A stretch of DNA of 12,741 nucleotides, taken from contig DKXQ01000117.1 of the NCBI GenBank assembly GCA_002493085.1, positions 2,449-15,189 of the forward strand. Direction: 5' to 3'. Shown piece after piece: positions 7,512-12,741 of the stretch (position 1 is its first letter; each line of letters starts with the position of its first letter). Source of the DNA: Lachnoclostridium sp. UBA7122. GTDB lineage: Bacteria > Bacillota > Clostridia > Lachnospirales > Lachnospiraceae. The notes below the pieces were generated by a model. It had not been told where the DNA came from. It saw only the letters and a list, made by a program, of their open reading frames with translations, and did not search any database. A program made the translations under genes and the position numbers.

Positions 7512-8466
7512 ATCTTTTCTCCTTTCTTATATCTTCACAAATATATTTTATTATTTTATCTGCAACATTAATTCCAGTACAGTCAAATATATTTTTAAAA
7601 TGTGCATTAGAATTGGCTTCACATACAATTAAAGCCTCATCACTACCAGCTTTAAAAAGCAAATCTATACCACCAAAGTCCAATCCAAGTATTCTGGCTG
7701 TTTTTATTGCAAGCCTGTATTCACTGGCAGATGGCTGGTAAGCTTTCATATGTGCACCACTTGTTACATTTGCCTTGAAACTGCCATTCACAGAATAACG
7801 GTACATTGCAGCAACAGCCTCATCCCCGGCAACTTCAATTCTTACATCCCTGCCACTGCTTTCTTTTATAAACTTCTGGTAAATATGTGGTGTCCCGCCA
7901 AGTTTTACTGTTAATTCTTCAAGTTCCCTGCGGCTTTGGGCAAGGTAAACCTGCTGTCCAAATGAGCCATAACATTCCTTTACAACAACTGGCAGTGAAA
8001 ATTCTTCTATAACCTGGTCAAGAAAATTTGTACTTGTATATCCTATATTTGTATATGTCATAGGAGCAGTTATTGTAGGTATAAGCGGTATTTTATCTGT
8101 ATCTGGCTGGCTCTGGTTCCATTCCCAGAGTTTCTGGTATGTTAATGACTTATCATCACATATTGCTATAGAATCTACAGAATTGTACACAGATATGCCC
8201 ATTCTCCTGCATATATATTCTATCTGCCTTCCAAGTCTTATATCTTTGTCCCAGTAAATAAGGAATGAATCCCCTTCAAGAATAGAATAAATCCTTCTTT
8301 CGCAATCTGTTCCATACGAACAGCAAATATCAGCATTTTCAATAACTGAAAGCTGCACGCCATACTTTTCTGCAGACTGTTCAAGCCACCTGTAATGCTC
8401 TGTAAACTTTTCTGTCTGTAAAAATGAATTGATAAGAATATGGCCTTTTATATTAAAATTATCCAT
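7507..8466 (-). CDS. RimK-like ATP-grasp ligase 1
   Basis: This 319-residue protein belongs to the RimK/LysX-like ATP-grasp ligases, which add an amino acid to a carboxylate through an acyl phosphate. Visible are an N-terminal pre-ATP-grasp domain, the ATP lysine K163 in VVVKECYGSFGQQ, the adenine-side segment IYQKFI, SGRDVRIEVAG (about 204-214), D268 in GGIDLLF and the metal ligands E283 and N285 in CEANSNAHF. All catalytic positions appear intact. I chose the ATG at 8464-8466, with GGAGG 5 nt upstream; an in-frame ATG 8 codons earlier has no ribosome site at a workable distance. The start lies inside the last codons of ftsK (8-nt overlap) and the stop overlaps the start of the second ligase. 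It is a paralogue of that neighbour at low identity. RimK relatives modify ribosomal protein S6, cofactors or carrier proteins; no carrier gene is nearby. Confidence 0.88.
   Translation of the reverse strand: MDNFNIKGHILINSFLQTEKFTEHYRWLEQSAEKYGVQLSVIENADICCSYGTDCERRIYSILEGDSFLIYWDKDIRLGRQIEYICRRMGISVYNSVDSIAICDDKSLTYQKLWEWNQSQPDTDKIPLIPTITAPMTYTNIGYTSTNFLDQVIEEFSLPVVVKECYGSFGQQVYLAQSRRELEELTVKLGGTPHIYQKFIKESSGRDVRIEVAGDEAVAAMYRYSVNGSFKANVTSGAHMKAYQPSASEYRLAIKTARILGLDFGGIDLLFKAGSDEALIVCEANSNAHFKNIFDCTGINVADKIIKYICEDIRKEKRY
7519..7525 (-). promoter_or_regulatory. Ribosome binding site that decides an ATT start
   Basis: The minus strand reads AAAGGAG here, 7 nt before the ATT at 7509-7511 and inside the last codons of ligase 1. 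The spacing is optimal for ATT and about 16 nt for the ATA two codons later. No conventional start codon follows until 7433, which is about 85 nt away and beyond use by this site. Confidence 0.7.
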
Positions 8467-11400
8467 GCTGCCCTCCGCCAGCTCCAGCATAATTTTGCAT
8501 GGTTTCCTCTATCTCACCATCAGAAACCAGAGGCACTTTGCCCAATAATAAATCAAAATCATTCATTGTCATAAGTATCTTACGCGGCTTTGTACCTTCG
8601 GAAGGTCCTACAACACCCGCCTTGTGCAGCTGGTCAATGATTCTTCCGGCTCTGTTAAAACCTATTGAAAAATGTCTCTGAAGCTGTCCTGCTGCCGCTT
8701 TTTTTGATTTAATTACAAACCGTCCAGCTTCTTCAAAATATTCATCCCTGTCAGGCTTGCCAGACTCTTTTGCTGTTTCACTTCCAGTTTCAGTTTCTAT
8801 TATCTCAGTCACATTGTTATTATATTCTGGACTTTCATTATTATCGCACAGAAATCCAACTACATCACTAACCTCTTTATCAGATACAAATGCCCCCTGT
8901 ACACGCACAGGCTCTGAATAACCAGATGGAAAAAAGAGCATGTCCCCCTTTCCAATAAGTTTTTCAGCACCACTTTTATCAATAATTGTACGTGAATCAA
9001 CGGCTGACGATACAGAAAATGCTATTCTTGATGGAATATTTGCTTTAATTACACCTGTTATTACATTGACAGAAGGCCGCTGTGTCGCAAGCACAAGATG
9101 TATTCCCGCTGCCCTCGCAAGCTGTGCAAGCCTGCATACAGAATCTTCAACCTCTTTTGATGCAACCATCATAAGGTCTGCAAACTCATCTACAATTATT
9201 ACAAGCAGTGGCATCTTTGTATATCCAGCCTTTTGGGGTCCAGGAACTGTTTTTATCTTTTTATTATAACCAGTTATATTACGTACACCCAGCTCTGTAA
9301 ACTTATTATATCTGTCCATCATCTCACGTACAGCCCAGTTAAGTGCAGCAGACGCTTCTTTAGGGTCTGTGACAACAGGACAGAAAAGATGTGGTATCCC
9401 GTTGTAAACACTAAGTTCTACAACTTTTGGGTCTATCATTATCAGTTTGACATCATCTGGATTTGCTTTATATAAAATACTCATAATAAGTGTATTTATA
9501 CATACAGATTTACCTGAACCAGTAGCACCAGCTATAAGAAGATGGGGCATTTTTGCAATATCTGTCATTACCGGGTTGCCTCCGATATCCTTTCCAACTG
9601 CAAATGTAACAGGTGATTTTGAATTCTGGAAAGCTTCACTCTTAAGCAGTTCCCTAAGTGCTACTGAACCAGCTTCAGGATTTGGAACTTCAATGCCAAC
9701 TGCTGGTTTGCCTGGTATCGGTGCTTCAATTCTTATGCTTTTTGCTGCAAGACTGAGTTTTAAATCATCAGCAAGATTTGTAATCTTATTTACCCTGACA
9801 CCCTGTTCCGGAAAAAGCTCATATCTGGTCACAGTTGGTCCATATGTCACTGCTCCCATTCTCACATTTACATTAAAACTTTTAAGAGTATCCTGAAGCT
9901 TGAGCGCAACACTCCGCAATTCATCATCAGTCATGCTGTTGGGGGATACTTCAGGCTTATTTAACAATTTAATTGGAGGAAACAGGTATTCTTTTTTCTT
10001 TGCCGGCTGTACAGGCTCTGTTACAATGTCCTCCATTGCCTTTTCTGGTTCTTCAACAGTATTTGTGACAGCATCATCTATAGTCCCATCTTCTGTAATC
10101 TCATCTTCTGCCTCCCCAGTCTGGTCTGTGCTGCTTTCTTCTATCACTTCCTCTGCAATAACTTCTTCTACGATTTGTTCTCTGGTATCTTTTTCTATAA
10201 TATCTTCTTTAATGGTATTTTCCAGATGCATATTATGGTCATTTATAATTTCATCAATATTATCTGGTATTTCTGGCTTTACATATGGCTCTGGTTCTGT
10301 AATATCGTCTGTTATAACAGTCTCTGTTTTTTCTTCTGTCCATGTTTTATAAGGAAACAGAGGCTTTGGTACTGTTTCCTGCACAAAACTCTTTTTTTTT
10401 CCAAATTTCCTGTCTAACTCATCACGGAAAACAGGAATACTCTCTAAACTCTTTCTGCGTTCTTCTTCATCACTGTCCTGTGGTTCTGTGTTCTGTAATA
10501 TATTATAACTGCTCTGTACAGTATTTTTCTGGCTGTTATAACCAGACATAGATTCTGGCGGCCTGCTTATACTCTTTCTGGCAGTTATATCTTTAACATC
10601 ATTCTTGATAGCTTTTTTAATTACTGTCTTACCTGTTTCATTATCAGCAACTATCTCTTCTAAAGCACTTTTGTCAAGCGCTTTCTTAAGCGCTTTTTCT
10701 TCCATTCTGTCCAGTGTCTGGTTCATCTCAGTAAGGTTTATTGACTGCATGACAGCAGGACTGCGCGTCTGCCTGTATTTTGGTGCCGGTGGTGCAGTTA
10801 CACGGTACGAGGGTTTATTGTAATGTTCCTCACGTCTTATCTCCTCATATGTATCTTCCATCACCTGCTTATAAGTATTTCTTTTGCGCAGGACTGCCAT
10901 AAGTTCAATTCCATAAAAAATAAACAGACACAAAACAAACAACGCAATCATTATTACTATGGCAGCAGTTTCACCTGTAACTTTTGAAAAAACAGTACTT
11001 ATAAATCTTCCAATTATACCTGCATTACCTTTTCCGCCATTCATAATATTGTCAAATGTAAGATTCATACATTCAAAATAATTTTTATGCAGCACATGGT
11101 TACTTGTATAATACTCAGATATTATCTCTTCATTAAACAACAGGTCAGAAACTCCAAGAAGCATACATACTGCTGATATAAAACTTAAAAGTTTCCTTAG
11201 CACACGCCTGTCACCACGGTTGGCTAATATAAAAACATATCCTAAAATTGCTCCAGCAGGCACAATCCATGCACTCCATCCAAAAAAACCAAAAAGCAGT
11301 CCGCCAAAGACTTTTCCTACAAGTCCTCCAAGTCCAAAATAGCCCAGATATAAAAACAGGGCAAAGATAAGCATTACAATAAGCGTTACTACCATTTCAA

Positions 11401-11554
11401 ATGCTTTTCTGTCGTTGTATTCATTAACGTCTGCAATCTTACGTTCCCGTATCTTCTCCTTTTCAGCTTTAGTTTTTGGCACACTTCTGCTCCTGCTGGT
11501 ACTTCTTTCACTGTTTTTTGCTTTAGTAGCAGTAGAACTATTTGCTGCCGACAT
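8459..11554 (-). CDS. ftsK: FtsK/SpoIIIE-type DNA translocase
   Basis: This 1031-residue membrane-anchored motor pumps double-stranded DNA at the division or sporulation septum. Four membrane helices lie at about residues 54-78, 83-111, 121-139 and 196-215. A long charged linker follows (about 220-520), very acidic near 450-515 (for example EEVIAEEVIEESS). The motor domain then shows Walker A GATGSGKS (676-683), Walker B VIIVDEFADLM (about 785-795) and LATQRPSVNVITG. A C-terminal gamma winged helix (about 938-998, HFSIGFNRAGRIIDQL) is the module that reads polar DNA motifs. I chose the ATG at 11552-11554, with AAGGAG 10 nt upstream, over a TTG 7 codons earlier that has no ribosome site. It lies 35 nt after uppP and overlaps ligase 1. 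Sequence alone does not decide between vegetative FtsK and sporulation SpoIIIE. Confidence 0.95.
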   Translation of the reverse strand: MSAANSSTATKAKNSERSTSRSRSVPKTKAEKEKIRERKIADVNEYNDRKAFEMVVTLIVMLIFALFLYLGYFGLGGLVGKVFGGLLFGFFGWSAWIVPAGAILGYVFILANRGDRRVLRKLLSFISAVCMLLGVSDLLFNEEIISEYYTSNHVLHKNYFECMNLTFDNIMNGGKGNAGIIGRFISTVFSKVTGETAAIVIMIALFVLCLFIFYGIELMAVLRKRNTYKQVMEDTYEEIRREEHYNKPSYRVTAPPAPKYRQTRSPAVMQSINLTEMNQTLDRMEEKALKKALDKSALEEIVADNETGKTVIKKAIKNDVKDITARKSISRPPESMSGYNSQKNTVQSSYNILQNTEPQDSDEEERRKSLESIPVFRDELDRKFGKKKSFVQETVPKPLFPYKTWTEEKTETVITDDITEPEPYVKPEIPDNIDEIINDHNMHLENTIKEDIIEKDTREQIVEEVIAEEVIEESSTDQTGEAEDEITEDGTIDDAVTNTVEEPEKAMEDIVTEPVQPAKKKEYLFPPIKLLNKPEVSPNSMTDDELRSVALKLQDTLKSFNVNVRMGAVTYGPTVTRYELFPEQGVRVNKITNLADDLKLSLAAKSIRIEAPIPGKPAVGIEVPNPEAGSVALRELLKSEAFQNSKSPVTFAVGKDIGGNPVMTDIAKMPHLLIAGATGSGKSVCINTLIMSILYKANPDDVKLIMIDPKVVELSVYNGIPHLFCPVVTDPKEASAALNWAVREMMDRYNKFTELGVRNITGYNKKIKTVPGPQKAGYTKMPLLVIIVDEFADLMMVASKEVEDSVCRLAQLARAAGIHLVLATQRPSVNVITGVIKANIPSRIAFSVSSAVDSRTIIDKSGAEKLIGKGDMLFFPSGYSEPVRVQGAFVSDKEVSDVVGFLCDNNESPEYNNNVTEIIETETGSETAKESGKPDRDEYFEEAGRFVIKSKKAAAGQLQRHFSIGFNRAGRIIDQLHKAGVVGPSEGTKPRKILMTMNDFDLLLGKVPLVSDGEIEETMQNYAGAGGGQHG

Positions 11555-11589
11555 TTTGCCAACTCTCCTTTTCAAGTTTTAAAAAATTC

Positions 11590-12468
11590 TTATTGCCCTA
11601 AAAAGTGATATCCAACTGCAATTCCGCCTGCTATTATACAATAAACTGCAAAATATTTATATTTTTTGCCACTTACAAGTGACATCATAAAACATATTGA
11701 TAAATAACCTGTTACAGCAGCTACAACAGTAGCTATAATGCAGCCTGGAATATCTTTGCTGACAATAGTATCAGGTGTAAAATCTTTTAATTCTAAAACA
11801 ACTGCTCCAAGTACTGCGGGTATTGACATTATAAATGAATATTTCACTGCAAATTTCTTGTCAAACCCACATAACAGACATGCTGTTATAGTAGTTCCTG
11901 AACGCGAAATTCCAGGCATTGTTGCAAGTCCCTGGGCTATTCCTATCATTCCTGCACCTATATATGAAGCTTCCTTTGGTGTTTTATCACCAGCATCAAT
12001 AAAATCAGCAATAAACAGAAATACCGCTGTAATAAAAAGGCATATGCCTGGAACTATTATCATGCTATTAGCAGCTTCAATTATATCTGACAACAACAGC
12101 CCTATTATAGCTGTAGGTATAGTAGATATAATAATAAGCAGCACAAACTTGCGGTATGAACTTCTAATTACGTATCTATATGTTTTATCACGGTGGACAA
12201 TCCTTGCAAAAAATATACCAGCATTGGCAAAGATATCAACAAAAATATGTATGCCCTCAACTATAAGCATCCTGATGTCTTTCCAGAATACAGCAAATAT
12301 GGCAACAAGTGTACCAAAATGAAGCATTACATCAAAAAACATCCCACCGCTTCCCAAATCCACTCCAAGTACCTGCTTGATAATTATAAGATGCCCTGAG
12401 CTGCTGACTGGCAGAAACTCGGCAAGACCCTGTACCAGACCGAGTATTAAAGCCTTCCATACTGGCAT
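11590..12468 (-). CDS. uppP: Undecaprenyl-diphosphate phosphatase
   Basis: This integral membrane enzyme (BacA) removes one phosphate from undecaprenyl pyrophosphate to recycle the lipid carrier of cell-wall synthesis; extra copies confer bacitracin resistance. The 292-residue length and multiple membrane helices are typical. Both family signatures are intact: GLVQGLAEFLPVSSSGHL near the N-terminus (E17, S22-S24, H26) and MPGISRSGTT near 184-193 (R189). The start ATG is preceded by GGAGTG about 6 nt upstream and the first residues reach directly into the conserved block, so no extension is needed. It is the first gene of the string, behind the promoter at 12509-12537. ftsK begins 35 nt downstream with no hairpin between. 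A 15-base match to the repeat of the ABC operon overlaps its promoter, hinting at shared control with the putative antibiotic-response locus. Confidence 0.97.
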   Translation of the reverse strand: MPVWKALILGLVQGLAEFLPVSSSGHLIIIKQVLGVDLGSGGMFFDVMLHFGTLVAIFAVFWKDIRMLIVEGIHIFVDIFANAGIFFARIVHRDKTYRYVIRSSYRKFVLLIIISTIPTAIIGLLLSDIIEAANSMIIVPGICLFITAVFLFIADFIDAGDKTPKEASYIGAGMIGIAQGLATMPGISRSGTTITACLLCGFDKKFAVKYSFIMSIPAVLGAVVLELKDFTPDTIVSKDIPGCIIATVVAAVTGYLSICFMMSLVSGKKYKYFAVYCIIAGGIAVGYHFLGQ

Positions 12469-12508
12469 AATTTACACTCCTTAATTTTATTCTCCCACAT
12501 ATTTATCT

Positions 12509-12537
12509 ATTATAACTTTTATTTCATGGAAAGTAAA
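12509..12537 (-). promoter_or_regulatory. Sigma-A-type promoter of uppP
   Basis: The minus strand shows -35 TTTACT (12532-12537), a 17-bp spacer and a perfect -10 TATAAT (12509-12514). Transcription would start near 12502, giving a leader of about 33 nt before the uppP ATG. It is the best promoter in the window and probably serves the whole string down to the sugar kinase. Confidence 0.75.
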
Positions 12538-12544
12538 GTAAAAG
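12530..12544 (-). repeat. 15-base copy of the ABC-operon repeat over the uppP -35 box
   Basis: The plus-strand string AAAGTAAAGTAAAAG occurs here and again at 2497-2511, an exact 15-base match between two intergenic regions. In the flanks, GGAAAGTAAAG and TAAAAGATAG again sit in 11-bp register. It covers the uppP -35 element, unlike the copy upstream of the ABC genes, so any protein bound here would act differently. A-rich composition makes chance possible. Confidence 0.4.
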
Positions 12545-12614
12545 ATAGTGTAACTTTAATTAGATGATAGTTATAAAAACTGATAGATTGCTTTTAAGAA
12601 ATTATAGAATGACA

Positions 12615-12651
12615 AATAAGGAAACCCAACCATTCGCAAAGTTTCCTTATT
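12615..12651 (-). terminator. Hairpin after tRNA-Leu, probable terminator
   Basis: Arms AATAAGGAAAC and GTTTCCTTATT (12615-12625 and 12641-12651) pair perfectly over 11 bp with a 15-nt loop, starting 3 nt after the tRNA gene. The downstream strand reads TGTCATTC after the TTATT of the stem, so the T-run is weak. Position and stem make termination or 3'-end processing likely. Confidence 0.6.
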
Positions 12652-12654
12652 CAA

Positions 12655-12738
12655 TGCGGAAGATGGGACTTGAACCCACACGTCGTTGCCAACACATGAA
12701 CCTGAATCATGCCTGTCTGCCAATTCCAGCACTTCCGC
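12655..12738 (-). tRNA. tRNA-Leu(CAG)
   Basis: The minus strand folds as a complete class II tRNA of 84 nt. The acceptor GCGGAAG pairs with CTTCCGC, followed by discriminator A. The D-stem is CTG/CAG with loop GAATTGGCAGA. The anticodon stem CATGA/TCATG encloses TTCAGGT, giving anticodon CAG at 12702-12704, which reads CUG leucine codons. The long variable arm is GTTG-GCAA-CGAC, as required for leucine. The T-arm is GTGGG-TTCAAGT-CCCAT. The 3' CCA is not encoded and must be added after transcription. The 5' end lies 3 nt inside the right window edge, so its promoter or a tRNA neighbour is out of view. Confidence 0.97.
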
Positions 12739-12741
12739 AAA

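Noticed and set aside
8464..8490. ATG 8 codons upstream for ligase 1
   Set aside because: The nearest purine-rich element is about 15 nt away, whereas the chosen ATG has GGAGG at 5 nt.
10020..10330. Low-complexity stretch in ftsK as a possible DNA repeat or CRISPR-like array
   Set aside because: The repetition comes from irregular acidic codons in the protein linker; there are no regular units or spacers.
9447..10352. Consecutive plus-strand open frames of about 150 codons each
   Set aside because: They mirror the motor and acidic linker of ftsK; the serine-rich translation is the antisense image of the glutamate-rich linker.
11552..11575. TTG start for ftsK 7 codons upstream
   Set aside because: AAGGAG lies between this TTG and the ATG at 11552-11554 and can only serve the ATG.
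11738..12322. Open frame of 194 codons on the plus strand
   Set aside because: It is antisense to uppP, whose signatures are intact, and its translation has no family features or ribosome site.
12601..12606. Another minus-strand TATAAT downstream of the tRNA hairpin
   Set aside because: The matching -35 position reads TTGGGT and lies in the hairpin arm and loop; the promoter at 12509-12537 is closer to uppP and much better.

Overview
This is a low-GC stretch with every supported gene on the minus strand, so transcription runs from high to low coordinates. Gene content points to an anaerobic Firmicute of class Clostridia, probably Lachnospiraceae: formate-tetrahydrofolate ligase, UppP, an FtsK/SpoIIIE translocase with a long acidic linker, purine-rich Shine-Dalgarno sequences and a tRNA without encoded CCA. 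The family assignment is an inference from gene content; no marker here settles it.

Layout from upstream (right) to downstream (left). A tRNA-Leu(CAG) gene (12655-12738) is followed by a perfect 11-bp hairpin. A clear promoter (TTTACT, 17 bp, TATAAT) at 12509-12537 then drives a tightly packed gene string: uppP, ftsK, two RimK-like ATP-grasp ligases, fhs, an unrecognised 212-aa protein and a PfkB sugar kinase (12468 down to 3291). Several junctions overlap (ftsK/ligase 1, ligase 1/ligase 2, ligase 2/fhs) or are 2 nt apart (fhs/unknown), so translation is probably coupled. A 9-bp inverted repeat (3225-3250) separates this string from a second module: response regulator, BcrA/LanF-type ABC ATPase, ABC permease and a histidine kinase cut off by the left window edge. 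That module looks like a sensor-regulated peptide-antibiotic resistance or immunity system.

Three points deserve attention. (1) The second ATP-grasp ligase appears to start at ATT (7509-7511), 7 nt after a strong ribosome binding site and overlapping the previous stop codon; its first 26 residues otherwise have no possible start. (2) The two ligases sit between ftsK and fhs. RimK-family enzymes include the alpha-glutamate ligases of pterin and deazaflavin cofactors, so a link to folate is a testable but unproven idea. (3) An 11-bp tandem repeat of the kind bound by OmpR-family regulators lies just upstream of the ABC operon, and a 15-base exact match to it overlaps the -35 box of uppP. UppP acts on undecaprenyl pyrophosphate, the bacitracin target, so the two loci may share a regulator.

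No insertion sequence, CRISPR array, prophage gene or riboswitch was recognised, and no gene-free stretch exceeds 300 bases.
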